Source: Nematostella vectensis (lineage: Eukaryota > Cnidaria > Anthozoa > Actiniaria > Edwardsiidae). From it: DNA of 64,000 nt. The stretch lies in the NCBI RefSeq assembly GCF_932526225.1, contig NC_064039.1:15208139-15272138 (forward strand), in the 5' to 3' direction. The translations under genes and the position numbers were made by a program. Positions 46,301 through 59,600 of this stretch are shown piece by piece (the stretch's first letter is position 1; each line of letters starts with the position of its first letter). Below the pieces are notes generated by a model. The model saw only the letters and a program-made list of their open reading frames with translations, made no database searches and was not told the DNA's origin.

Positions 46301-49300
46301 TCTATCTGGAATTGCGCATTTTCCAGGTTTTTCCGTCATGTTGACATGGCAGGAAAGCCATGCTCTTATCATGCTTTCAATAAACTAGCCACCCAAGGTC
46401 CAGGTCTATCAAAACGAATTGCCAACTTTTATAAACCTTTGTCTTTGTGGCTTAAATCAAGAATGTCATTATACCTGTCGCTCTCTGATTTCTGCGGTCC
46501 TCTGAAGCTGTAGTTTCAGTGCCATCATTTGTGTTTCGTATTCCTTATTTAGCCTCTGGACATCAGCCTGCTGTTTGCGGACTAACTCGTTGCGCAGTGC
46601 CTCTGTGAAGTGAAAGTTATTGGATAAATCAAAAGATAAAACCATTTGTGTCTGACACCTTTATCTGTGTATAAGCTGCATTCATTTGAATATGAATCTG
46701 GAATTTAACCTTTTCACTACTGAATCCCAATGTGTGTCACATCCTGCTGTTTCTGGAGCCTTATTAGCATTCACCACTAATTCCCCATTTAAATCAATCC
46801 ATAACAGATAACATTTTCCAATGTAAAAAAAAAGATCACTATTAGTAATTGACTGGCCAAAAAACCTGATTCCTTTTGTCTAAACAATTGAATTAGGGAA
46901 AACAAGGGAGAATTCAAACCTTGGTCAGCTTCGTGTTGATTTTTTAGGTCTGCTAGTTCTTTCTGTCTTTGTTTTTCTTGTTGTGATTTCACAGCTTCAA
47001 GAGCCACCTTGTTGGCTTGTAGGTTAAAGCTGGACTCCTCTCTGTACTTGGCTTCTAATCTAGCCTCAAGATCCTGTTAGGGAGAAGATGCTTGATGTCA
47101 GACAATGACAAGGAGCTGCTTACTGATATCACTAGATTACAAACAAGCTGTAGAAAAACTAGATGGTCTGCGTAGGCGTGGTGGACAACTATGAATCAAC
47201 ATGACATTGAAAAAGTAGGTTGAATGCCTCTTTAAGTAGTTGTTGCACTGACATTTTGAGCTTTAGCCATTTGTCAGAGCCAAAGAGGCTAACGCTAGAA
47301 ATGTCAACAGTGCAGCTACTCTGTTTTAAAGAGGCATGCAACATACATTCAACCTTGGGTTGATTTATAGTTTGAAGGACACTGCTAGCTGGTTAAGTAT
47401 GACAGTTCTTTTATATCAATAAAAGTCCTATAAAATCAAATTTGGGAAAGGCTCATATTCAATATAATTTCCAAAGACAGCATAGTTAGGGCTCAATGAC
47501 AGGGCTCTGTGAATTGCTTTAATTATGTTATGCACTTTTATAAAAAAATAGGTGTGAGTAAATTAAAATACACTATAGATAAGATTTAAGTCAAGGATAA
47601 GTCAAAGATAAGTCAAGGATAAGTCAAGGATAAGTCTGGTGCATCTCCTAAGCAGGTAGTTGTGCCCACCTTAAGATCTTGTTCTGCCATCTCTTTTGCC
47701 TTCCTCATCTCTTCTGCATGCTCTTCCTGCATACTTTGCATCTTGTTGCCATGCTCAAAAGCTGCCTTTGCAAGCTCCTCCTCCAGACGTCGACGCTGTT
47801 GATTCAGCTCTGCCCGTAGCTCCTGCTCAGCAATAGAGGCATCTGCTTTTCTTTTGTCCAGAGCACTACGCAACTCTGTAATCTAGAAGGCAATTGGCAA
47901 ACAAATTTCAGTTTACCAGATTAGCCTTTCCTTGTGGATGTAATGCAAGGTATGCTATATTGAAAACTAATTACTAAACATTTACATGCACAATATTTTC
48001 CTAATTTTAGAAAAAATCATTGTATGCTGAAATGATAAAAAAGTGTTATGTTTATTATTGGATTTTATATTTTACAAATTTTCCTATACTATAGGTAGCT
48101 GCCATAGTTAAGTTAGAAAGGTTTTTACTTTTGAAGGCAATGTTTTTATGCTGAATTTTCTTCACTTTATTTAGAGACAGAAGTTTAACCCTTATTCAAA
48201 TAACTTATTGCTTATAAAACCTCAAATGCAAACGCAAAATGCAAACGCAAATTTCATATTCATCCAATGTTGAATTTTCTATTTTACCAAATGTTTTATA
48301 ATTTTTATAATGACTACCAGACTAACTTTCAGCTTTATTTTATATTTTAGAATAAAGGTATATTTTTTTTATTTATAAGTTTATATACTAACATATGCAT
48401 TAGTGTTTTGCTGGAGGCTAGCATTATCTTTCTGAAGACTTTCCACCTGGAAAAGCAGTTTAACAAGTTTAGAATAATAAGGAATGCACAAAGGGATATG
48501 ATAAGACTTCAATAAAAAAAATTAACATAAAAATATAGCATTTGGTGTTGTATTTACCAAATAGCAGTATTACATACTCAACTGTAGAATGGGTAACTGT
48601 GTATACCACACAAACATCATGGTCTCAGCATTATATGTACTATTCGTCTCACATTTAGATAAATTTGACAAAACATCATAGTCTAGAAAAAGGCTAGCCC
48701 TACTTTAAAGTAAATAGAGCTGTAACTAAATCAAAAGGCAAGGCCCTTGCCAAGTCGTGGATAATAAAATGGTAATTTGGGACAAAAGCTTGGTTTTGGT
48801 GCCTTTTAACCCATTATGTAGAGTATGAACCCAACCAATAAATTTCTTGGCTTTATGTGGTTTTATTTATACATAGGGTATTTTGTTTTAGACAAGTGTA
48901 AACAATGGTACTATTGTTATGTTGGAATAACGGCTTAAAAAGAATTGACAACACCCACAATACAAAAAAGGTCAGGATGACGAAATGCTATTAGCTCTTC
49001 TCTGAAGTCAATTTTCAATCATTTCTTTGGTTTATAAGAATGGCAATGTTTAAAAAACGGTAGAAATTCAAAGCTGTAAATTTGATTATGTAGATCTAGT
49101 AATGTAATCAGGGTTTTTGTTTGTGTGTGTTGTGAGCAAAATCCCCCCTCCCCCCCTTGATGCCAGTGCTAACACAAAGAGGACGCATGGCTCACCGTGA
49201 CTCTTAGAGATGCTATCTTGTTTTGTAGCTCTGTTTGAACCTCCTCCTTCTCCTGGTCCTTGATATAACTCATTTCCTGTAGGGCAAGTTCTCTCTCTTT

Positions 49301-52300
49301 GTTGTGCTGACTTTGCAAGCCTTCTCTTAACTCACTGCACTCTTTGCTGCAGACCAAATAACAAGGGTTTTTTTTTTATTAAAATCCAAACTAAAGTATG
49401 AAAGAAACCATCAAGAGTGAAAACTTATGAACTATTTGAAGCATTCAGGGGGATATGTAGAGTCACTTTAAAAATAAATTTCTTGGAATTCAAGAAAGGT
49501 GACAAAAACCTAGCTTCCATTATTTTGCCTTGTCTGCCCCAAAGAAGTCTTATTAAAGACAAAAATTCAGCAGAGTTGAAATTCTTTTTTTGTTGTATTG
49601 CCTAGCTTACTATATACTACTACTCCCATATATGGGAGTAATATTTCTTGAAATGAAATATGGGAGTTATTATTAGTTATTATTAAAAGTAATATGGGAG
49701 TAAAGATTTCTTGCAATGAAATACATTACATTGTACTTTATAATGTTTGCAAGAATAAGACTCACCTCAACCTCTCAGCCCATTTCTCATCTATGTCAGT
49801 CTTCAGAGATAATAATTTATTCTGGAGCTCAGCCGCAGCATCAATCTTGTATTGATCATATTCAGACTGGAGTTTTGCATGCTCACCCTGAAAGGAAAAT
49901 TGATGTGTCAACAATCTAATAATAACGGGACAGCCTGTACTGACCACCTCTTTCAGAATTAGAAACTGAATATTTAATAAAGTCTGATACCAGTAGGTAC
50001 TAGAGTAAACACCAACCTGTAATAGTTGAAATCTTTCATTGGTATCTTGGAGTTCTTGGTGAGTTTTTTCAAGGGCATCTTTAGTCTGGTTCAATGACTG
50101 TTTAAGACTGTCTATATGTGAAGAAGCTGACCCAAGTCCCTTCTCACTCTCTTGAACCAGAGAGTTCAATCTTGCAGCCTCAACTTCAATGTTATTTAGC
50201 TTCCTCTTCAGTTCATCGCATTCTTTTTCAATTTTACTAACAGCCTGTGACTTCTCTAACAAAAGAGTGGCTTTTTCATTTTGTGCTTGCTCCTTCAATT
50301 CTACATCAAGCTTTCTTAATTTGTCTTTGTACTCGCTATGAAGAGTTTCCAATTCACTGGTATGCTCTGCTTTTAACCTCTTGCTTGTTTCTTCCAGTTC
50401 TGACTTTAGTTTGTTCTCTCTCTCAGATGCACTCTCTTTAGAAAGATTTAATTCCTTCAGGTATTTGCCTTCAATCTCCAGTTTCTGTGCAGTGACCTTA
50501 CTGATTTCCTGAAATAAACAAGCAAAATGAGTTTCTTTGAAATGGATGAGGTAAGCCCTGCTAAAAAATCACCAATTTCAAACAAGATTAAACACACTAG
50601 ATGACATTATATAACTCTGGTTAATACACTACAAAATAAATTAGACATGCTGAGAGAAAAACAGGGGTCCTACAAGGTGCTTTGCCTCCTAAAATCAGTG
50701 TAAAAATCAGCACTCAGTCACTGTTATTTGAGGCATAGTTAAAAGTGATGCTGTGACAGTGTGTGCAACACCTGGGGTGGGGTATTGACTGTAAACATGG
50801 CTAAGGGATCTGCCAGCGCAATGTCTAGTTTAAAAAATGCTGAAAGATCATAATTCTTAAACAAAACAATTCTGAAAAATTACCAAACAAAGTTTATCAA
50901 AATATCTTTGATCAAGTTTACACCTAGAAAATACTTGAATGAAAATGTCAGACCCCTTTTTGATCCCAAGTCATATTTGTACCCTTGGACCCCTCCCTCC
51001 TAGGGTTCAACTCTATGATTGTTGATACAAAGATGCTTACAGTTTAACCTTTAATTTTTAGGTGCAGTGCAAATGATTGTAATGTGTGTAATGTGATGCT
51101 GTGCATAGGTGCATATCAGTAAGAGGCTGCTTACAGGCCCCTGATCTGTTATGACAACATGTTGGATCACATCCTGTTAGAATCAAATACAAACATTGAA
51201 ACTTCATGAGCTTTGCACCTGTCTCTGATACCATAAAAACTCCACATCTGTGTCGATGAAAAGAATGCTCAAAACATGTCAAAACTCAAATAGCCAAGCC
51301 TGGAAGTCTGGAAAAACAGAACCCTGCCATTACAAACTCCATGTTAACCCATACTACTTCCACTTTTTCAAGTAACTCCCTAAACTTGGGCTGTATTTCA
51401 GTTGGGAGCTTGAGTTAACAAGCAAACTCTATTAAGTCTTAATAGTAGGTCCTTCTCCTGCCTATAAAATGTATACATTAGTTTAATACCTTTGATTACC
51501 TCTTTAAGAGACTGTATGTGTTCTCCCGATTCCATAAAGTGGGTCTTGTATTGTTTCTCAAGTTCTTCATAGTCCCCTTCATACTTGCTTAATTTACTAT
51601 TCAGCTCATTGATGTTAGCTTTCAAGCTTCGAATATTTGTTTCTTGTGATAATTTAGTAGCTTCAAGCTTTCCAATGTGAGCTAGAATACAAAAAGAATT
51701 ACATTTACAAAACAAAATTAGTTTGCAGGGTAAAAAAGCATAACTACTGGTTTTAGAAGAGAGTACAAAAAAAGATAAACTATAACTTTAGACCCTTTGT
51801 AACAGGTCTACATAATTTTGGCTAATGTTGTTAATGTTGATAATATTGTTAATGTTAATGACAATGTACAATAATTAACTGCAGATATAACAATAACAAA
51901 CTCATATACTTTAAAGAGCTTATAATTGGTATCAACCTGACATATACAGCCCCCTAAAAAAAAACAGATAGCCAAGACAATACATCAACACAAGATTGAG
52001 AAGGTATGTTTTTACCTCTGTGAAAAACAGCAGAGTACGTAGTTGCGCTGCTATTTCGAGCATTACCCCTTCATCTGTCAATCACTTTGACTGACTTGTA
52101 AAACCAAATTAACAATCAAAAGTTAAACTTACATGATTGTCTTGAAATCTCAGCTCCTTGATCTTTACACTTTTTCCTTGATATCACCAATTCGTTCTGT
52201 AATTCTCTCACTTCCGCCAATGCGTTTGATGTTTCCTTTCGCGACTCTTCTAACTCCCTCGATAGTTGTACAGCATCGCTATGTTTATTTTGAACTTGGC

Positions 52301-53291
52301 CATCCATTTCTCGTAACTGACTTTTTAAATTCGATAACTCTTGTTCGCCATCACTTAGTTGGTTTAAAAGCTCCGAAATTCTGTCCTTAAATATTCTCTC
52401 CTGGCGACTCCAACTCTGCTTAAGTTGATTTTCTTTTTCTTCCCAAGATTTTTCGACAGATTCTTTCGCTTGCGATTCCAGAGTTGTGCGCAAGGCAGCT
52501 AATTCTTTCTCGTAAAAAGTTTTCAGTTTATCCATTTTATCTTGGTATTCCTTTTCAATCCGCATTTTCTCGTCGAGTGCGTTATCTGTTTTAGCTTCGG
52601 CTTGTGCTAGGGCCCTAGCAAGCTTTTCGTTTAAATCCTTTTCGACCTTTTGTTTCTCTTTAACGACTTCATCATATCGAACTCTATGCGCTTTCATAAG
52701 TTGATCGAGTTCTTCGTGGTGCTTACCAGTTAAACTTTCTACCGCTTTATCTCTATCTTCCTCAAATTTTCTCCTCATTGATTGGAAATCCTTCAATCTA
52801 TCCTCAAAGTGTTTCTTAGATGTTAACATTTCCCTAGAAATAGCCAGCATTTTCTCTGAGTATTCGTTCCGTAATTTAGCCTCCCGTTCTTCGGCCAGTT
52901 GTTTGAAAATTTGAAACTCGCTCAAAGCCTCTTCGCGTTGAAGTCTCTCTTTTGAAACGTGCGATTCTAACAACTCAATCTTCTGTCTCTGTTCACTTAC
53001 AACCCCTAAACGATTCTTAAAGTATTCTATCTTGTTCTTAGTCTCTGCAATAAGCTGCTGCATTTCCTCTTCGTGTGATTTCTTCAAGGTGTCAAGCACT
53101 GATTCGTGTTCGTCGTTCTTCGTGTTGAGTGCGTAAATAACTTTGGTTAGCTGGGCAATTTTCTTCGACATTTTTAGATGCAAGTCCGGCGTAGCATCAG
53201 AAGAAGAGGTAGAACCGTGAGTTGCCATATAGGTGCCATTCCTATGTGGCATGTTATGGAAGCTAGCCGAAGTTTTGCTAGCCGCCGCCAT
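43309..53291 (-). CDS. FAM184A: FAM184 coiled-coil protein (13 exons, 1131 aa)
   Basis: Exons from 5' to 3': 53291-52133, 51681-51500, 50508-50017, 49887-49766, 49346-49196, 48446-48393, 47882-47670, 47073-46920, 46602-46475, 45773-45589, 45000-44854, 44345-44228, 43599-43309. All phases close (3396 nt), and length matches human FAM184A (1140 aa). The diagnostic N-terminal block HLKMSKKIAQLTKVIYALNT and the C-terminal block YFQLELLNRETNFNRVF...VGVINPL, followed by RLDPIPQMPVH, identify it; the rest is heptad-rich coiled coil. FAM184A and FAM184B are a vertebrate paralogue pair, so a single invertebrate gene would be pro-orthologous to both. Intron 10 (after exon 45773-45589) starts with GC (GCAAGT), confirmed by frame. 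The start is the ATG at 53291 (ATGGCGGCGGCT). Biochemical function is unknown. It is divergent from DYNC2I2. Confidence 0.97.
47216..47366. mobile_element. MITE in FAM184 intron 7
   Basis: The left arm GTAGGTTGAATGCCTCTTTAA ... TTGCACTGACATTT and the right arm AAATGTCAACAGTGCA ... TTAAAGAGGCATGC ... CATTCAACCTT are inverted copies with small gaps. The centre carries AGCTTTAGCC.TTTGTCAGAGCC.AAGAGGCTAACGCT. It is palindromic and non-coding. Confidence 0.7.
47577..47636. repeat. short GATAAGTCAAG tandem repeat
   Basis: About five 11-bp units lie just past the FAM184 exon 7 donor (47669), inside the intron. Confidence 0.85.
49614..49735. repeat. ATATGGGAGTAA / TTTCTTG.AATGAAATA duplication in FAM184 intron 4
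   Basis: The pair ATGGGAGTAATATTTCTTGA...AATGAAATA and ATGGGAGTAAAGATTTCTTGC...AATGAAATA is a direct duplication of about 70 bp. The left half begins with the palindrome CTCCCATATATGGGAG. Confidence 0.7.
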
Positions 53292-53612
53292 TTTGGCAAA
53301 TTTTGGTCTCTTCACTTCACCCGAATGTTGCCTCTGTCGTCATGGAGACCGAGAGCAACCCTGGCGATAGCAACGTCAATATTACATCGTCGATTGTTCG
53401 GATAGTTCCGAAGCTGCATTGACAGAGATGGGCTGTGTTTTCTCTTGGTTTTCTATACAAAACAGATCGCAAGTCAATCGATAATCAAAAGTTTGGTCAA
53501 TCCCGAAATATAACGACAGGGATAAAATAGCGCGATTTGGAAACCAAAACACCAAGTAAGAAGATGAAAGAGCTTGTTATTTCGCGGTGAATATTCCCTC
53601 TCTCTGGCTGAA
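53292..53612. promoter_or_regulatory. bidirectional promoter FAM184 / DYNC2I2 with X-box candidate
   Basis: The start codons are 321 bp apart in head-to-head orientation. The 14-mer GTCGTCATGGAGAC at 53336-53349 fits the RFX X-box layout (two inverted half-sites around AT; consensus GTTGCCATGGCAAC) with three differences. A looser half-site, GATAGCAAC, lies near 53366. No TATA box is evident. RFX-controlled X-boxes are common in promoters of cilium genes, and DYNC2I2 is a cilium gene. Confidence 0.5.
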
Positions 53613-56600
53613 ATGTTCAGCGACGAATCACATGAACCTGTTTATTTTACATCCTCATGGAAAACTGAAAGGCAAGTATTATAAGTATAAATGATAATTT
53701 GCCGAGACCGCCACTACCGCCTGCATGCCCGCAGCATCAAGAAGAATCTTAATATGTCAAGTTTGCTCTAGTTTTATTAGTCTCGAGGGGTTTTCGTGCC
53801 GGAAAACTAACAAGGTAGGCTAAAACTAGTGTCGACAGGCTGTTCACAGTATTTCTGTGAGTATGTGGCTATCAGACGTCTCAGATGACATCCTTGACAT
53901 AGATGCTTGGGGGGGGGGGGGGGGGGGGGCGTTATCTTTTAAACCTCTAAATCCCGAGCTAGGCCCAGAAAGGCAAGGGTGGGAAAAAAGGAATATGCCC
54001 CTTGTTAATGCGAGCTCTACCCCAGTTTTTTTAAAATACACCAAAAACTGGAAATCGACTCTGCCAAATTTTCGTCTTTAATAAGACTTCTTCAGGGCAG
54101 ACTCATTAAGTCGACTTCCAGTTTTTGGTGTATTGTATTCATTGTTCTGGTACGAGATCACGACAGTTTGGGCTTTTTGATTCCACCAGTTTTTTTAAAG
54201 ATCTCCTTGTCTCCATTCCATTGCAATTTGGGAAATCTGTAAATCTGCACAACTTTCTGTCCAAATCTGTAATCCAGGCCATGTTAGACTCATGGCCTGG
54301 ATTGCCCCCTGAGATAATAAAAAAGATGCTATGCATTACATATAGCTCACTCATCCATGCGGTTATTTATATCAGTTCCTCTGTGCATAAACATTCTATA
54401 GATATGTCAAGGAAAGTGGAGCCCAAACAAGTGAGATCATCACCTACGAAGCAGATGTCCAAGTTGTGAATAGAGCTGATGCTGGAGTAAGTAGTTAACT
54501 ATGCAGTGTTTTAGGGGGAGGGGGGGGGGCTTATTGGAGAAGGGGTACTTATTGGGGAGGGGGGAGGGCTTATTCTATTTTAGGGGGAAATGACAGCTTC
54601 TGAATCAATTGAGAACAAATTTTTATTTTGCGATAAACTGAAAAAACTGTAAAAGTGTTGTTAGACTTATTAAACATTACATTCATGGAGGGGATTTTAT
54701 TGTTTATAAATTGATGAAAATATCATAAGATTTATACCATTCAAGTTTTGCTTTAGCTTGGATATTTTTTTATGGGGAGGAGGTTTTATAAGGTACACCG
54801 TGGTAGCTACAGTATTTGTTATATAAAGAAAAGATCTGTTTAATACTTTTAGCACATTTGGGGTCTAAAGAAAAGAGATTGGCTTAAAACAAATACATGT
54901 GATTAAAACTGTCTTAAAATAACTCATTATAGCAAGATTCTAAAAACATTTTCTTATATTTTTGCATTTCACTGACATTAAATATAACATAATTATTAGG
55001 TGGTTCCATTTTAAAGGTGACCCATTTATCAGTGTTTTTCCCTTACTCTCCTCAGTCACTCTGATGTCACACATGCAACCCCCCCTTACATTAACCCTAG
55101 TAACAAGAAACAGGTGTGACCAGGTTTGACTTCTTGTTATCTAATAGTGCCAGACAGAGGAGGAGACTGAGCAGGAGATGGTTATTGGACATGATAACTC
55201 GCAGGTAAACCTTAAAAGTAAAAATGAGAAGGATTTGTTTCCAAAAAAAAGGACAAAATGTCTGATTTATAACAATGAGCACTGTTGACACAATTTAATA
55301 CATGTAATAACTCTATTTGGCAGGGGGGCAGCAAACTGTGAGTTCAGCCACATTTTCGTATTTTCAGAGAGTAAATTACTTGCATACAATGTAATATGAA
55401 AAAGACCCTGATAGACTGATAAAAAAGAGACTTTAAGTCTTAAATGTCATTTGCTGTGAGCCACTAAATGCTTTGTGTTTCTGGTTGGTTCAAATGTCAT
55501 TTTAATTCTAGAACCTGGTTAACTTTATGCTTCGTGTCTATCCTGATGTCAGCAAACAACTAGAGGCTAATGCTATAAGTCATGCTTTTGATGGTAAGAC
55601 TTCTAACAGCATTGGGGTTAAGTTACCTAGCTATAAGACATGCTTTTGATGGTAAGACTTCTAACAACATTGAGGTCTATAAGGAATGTAACACTGTGGG
55701 GAAGGTAAAGGGATTCTTATTGCATCCATTTCTATTACAAATCCACACATGATGGATGCAGAGCAGGAAAGTGGTTCTATTGGGGAGCCTGGGTTCACAA
55801 GCTGACACAGTGTCACAGAACCACCGGGTTCTGGGTATTGATATCTTGTTTTGATGTGAGTTGAGGATTAGTTGGTTTTCACCTTTTTTGAAGGGTTTTT
55901 CTTCAGTTTTCCTCCCTCCCCTGATATCAGCAATATTGATCTAAGCTGTGGTCGACCCATGGTAGCTGCATGGAGGCCCCTTCCTATACCTTTACCTTTT
56001 TCTCATTGTATCTACACTCCACCTGCAAGGAGAGTGATTAAATTTCTATTCCTTTCTGATCACTTACTGGTGAATCTCAATTTGTTTACAGACCTCTGTT
56101 ACTATTGAAAATCAACCCTTGTCAATTCTATTACTTTATCAGGTTATGATGTTGACTGGGAAGAGAAGTCAAGTGCTGTCACCTGTCAACATAGGCTGAT
56201 CAATCAAGCATCGGGGAATCAGGTATTTTTCCTTCTCCAGATCTTCTTACTCTTTTGTCGCATGTCTTTTGTCTCATTTTTTGGTCACATTTCTTTTCTC
56301 TTATGCTTTGTCACACACCTTTTGAATTATTCCTTTGCTTGTAATAATATGGAGTCTTGTTTGTAATGGCATGAGATTTTGCTAATTGATGTTATTGAAT
56401 TTCAGCTGCAAATTACAAGTCTCTCCTGGAACTCAACAGGATCAGTAATTGCTGCTGCATATCCTTTTAACTGAAAAGTGATTGTGAATAACATAGTATT
56501 AAATCAGAGTTGTCTGCTTTTGTTATAATTGGCTGCCATAAAAGCAATCAAGGCTTTTAAAAGTACACAGTTTACTTCAATGTTTTTTGTGGTTACTTTT

Positions 56601-59600
56601 CTTAACTAATACCACATATGGCCGGCTTGATCATGAAGATTGGTGTACACACAAGGTAATAAATAGTACCCACTGCAAATAAACTGTAGAAAGTCTCCCA
56701 CCTTTGGGACTTTAGAGCCACACCCACTTATTTGTTCTAATTTCTGGCTTTTTATAGTCGTCTCTTTGTACTTGGAACTTGGATAGAAGGGGCATCAATG
56801 TCAACAAAGCAGATACAACAGTGGATCTGTCTGTAAGTTAAATTAACAAAGCAACAATACAGTACCTTTCCAACATTGGTGGTCTTGGTGGGAATAAGTT
56901 TAATGTGATAGAGAGAACCATTTGTGATAAGTACATTTTCAAGTTTGGATTGCCAACTGTAACAATTAGAAATAGAATAAAAAAGAGCAAAAAAGACTGT
57001 GTAAAAATAAGCCCATGAACAGAGAGAGAAAAAAAACATGTTCACACAATCAATATAAAAATTATCTAGGAATTATGTTACACAAAATACATATATATTC
57101 AAGAAGAAAACAACTGTCAGAAAGAGATGTTGTCTTCAAGGTCTTTCATGATATTTCCTCTCTGTTCTTTTAGTTATATAATAAATGTATTGTTTTCCTT
57201 TTTTAGAGTTGTCTGCTCAGTCTTGCATTCCATCCGAAGTCACCTGCACTGATTGCAGGAGGAACTTTCAATGGTACTCTATTTTACTCTGAAGTTTTAT
57301 AGAAGTTTTTTATATTTTACTTGATGTATTATCCACAACAGTCTCTACTGTATGTCATTAACACAAAACTTTTGAAGGGGTAAACCTTTTATTTATTACA
57401 TGCTGTCTTAACTGTCACATCCCTGGTTTTGACCTTTTTCAGGGGAGGTACACTTATGGGACCTTAGTTGTGAGGATGAAATGCTGGTTGCTTCATCAGG
57501 GATGGGCAACGATTCACATCGGGAACCTGTCAACAAGGTATGGTCAACCCATTTGTCTGCCGATGACCTGTAACCCATTTGTCTCCCGATGACCTGTAAC
57601 CCATTTGTCTGCTGATGACCTGTAACCCATTTGTCTGCTGATGACCTGTAACCCATTTGTCTGCTGATGACCTGTAACCCATTTTTCTGCTGATGACCTG
57701 GAACCCATTTGTCTGCTGATGACCTGTAACCCATTTGTCTGCTGATGACCTGTAACCCATTTGTCTGCTGATGACCTGTAACCCATTTTTCTGCTGATGA
57801 CCTATAACCCATTTGTCTGCTGATGACCTATAACCCATTTGTCTGCTGATGACCTATTCTGCTGATGACCTGTAACCCATTTATTTCTGTAAATCCTTTT
57901 CTTCCAGATCATGTGGTTGTTGGATCCAGACTCAAAGGGCAAAAAGTACCAGGTGAAAAGCATAACAAGATTTCACTATCTGCCAATAACATTTTCACTG
58001 TGCCCTCTCATTTCAATATGATACTGTAAGCGATACTTCCATATTTTTTGGTAGGTAATATAGTTCTGTAAATGGGATGTTTTTTGGAATCTGGAAATTA
58101 AGGGTTATTTTGTATAAAAAAATGTTTCTATTTCATGTTCATCTTACAGCCTTACTCCATTTTAGATTCTTAGTGCTAGTGGTGATGGGAAAGTCTTGCT
58201 CTGGCAAGTACCACCAATAGAGTCTCAGGACCTCAGGCTTGTTGGCGGATACATTCTGCAGACCGGGGCAGTTCCTCGAAGCTTGAGAACAAGTAAAGCC
58301 AAGGGCGACATGGAGATGGGGGGTGAGCACTAGAGAACACAGGTGGAAAGCCTGGTTTATTAATACATTATTCCTTATTTCAAATCATCCCACCTCAATA
58401 TAGAAATAGATGGCTAAAATGTCAGTTAAAAGTTAGATACAGCTAGACCGACAGGGTTTGACCCAAAAGTTCTTCATCTGATAAAACACTTTCATTCTTC
58501 ATTTTAATTTAAAACACGTCCATTTATCATTTTAATTTAAACAGAGCTAAACTGTTTGTGTTAGATTAGTTTTTCAGCAATTGGCCAATGGGACATCCAG
58601 GATAATTTTTGATTTTTCAAGAACTATGCCAAACTCATCCTACCACTTATCGCACCACCACTTGGTATGCCTGTTTGCAAATGACTGAACTCTTTGTTTG
58701 ATTGACTTTCTTTCAGTTACTACTTTATCTTTCTCGCACGAGGACAAGACATTGTTTGTGCTTGGCTCTGAGGCTGGTGGTATTTTCAAGTGTTCTGTGA
58801 ATTCAAGGGGTCCACCAGTTGGAAGTATGTTAGTGGCCTGGACAAACTCTTCTGAATTGATATTTTATTTTAATTAATGATTCATATTCTAACTCTGGTT
58901 TTACAAATCTATCTTTTCTAGAATCTCTGATAAAACCCACACATGTAGTTTTTTTCACATCTATTTGAAAATGCTTGCTAGAGGCTTTTAAATTTCTGAA
59001 ATCAAACTGAAAGACATCAGGGGCGGTTCTATGGGTGGGCCGAGCGCAGCCCCCCCCCTTTTAGATATTTAGCTTAAAAATAATAAGAAATAGAAGGAAA
59101 TCCATGGAAGAACAATGAATCAAGGCCCCCTTTTTTAAAACCCTTGGTTTCTCCCCCCCCCCCCCCCACTTTTTAGGAACTCCTGGATCCACCTCTGCAT
59201 ATGCCCACACAGCTGGGAATTCGGGCTGTTAAAAGTGCTACTCTTTTGTAAACATATTTTATAGAAAGTTGACGTGAATTTTGATTGCCAAGTTGGCGCA
59301 TTGTCTTTCCGTTATCACCTAATGTAACTTCAATAAATTTACAACTAATTTTAACAATATAAAGTTTGTAGGTGTTTGCTCAATTTATCGTAAGGCCAAG
59401 CCACCCAACCTCCCTTCCCATTAATCTATACTGTTTCAACTTGTTTCTTTTCATTGTTATAGATGTTACTAGCTCAGTGCCCCTGGGATCCCCTGTGACG
59501 TTTGCCTTTGCGCCACATGTTGGCCCCGTGTTTTCAGTCAACTGTTCACCTTATCATCGCAACCTGTTTCTCACGTGTGGTACTGATGGCACAATACGAT

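Noticed and set aside
53292..53315. Upstream extension of FAM184 to 53315 (VKRPKFAK)
   Set aside because: The codon at 53315 is GTG; the first ATG is at 53291 in good context, ATGGCGGCGGCT.
57408..57838. Minus-strand ORFs with [16 protein letters not shown] repeats
   Set aside because: Produced by the 26-bp minisatellite in a DYNC2I2 intron; antisense to a well-supported gene.
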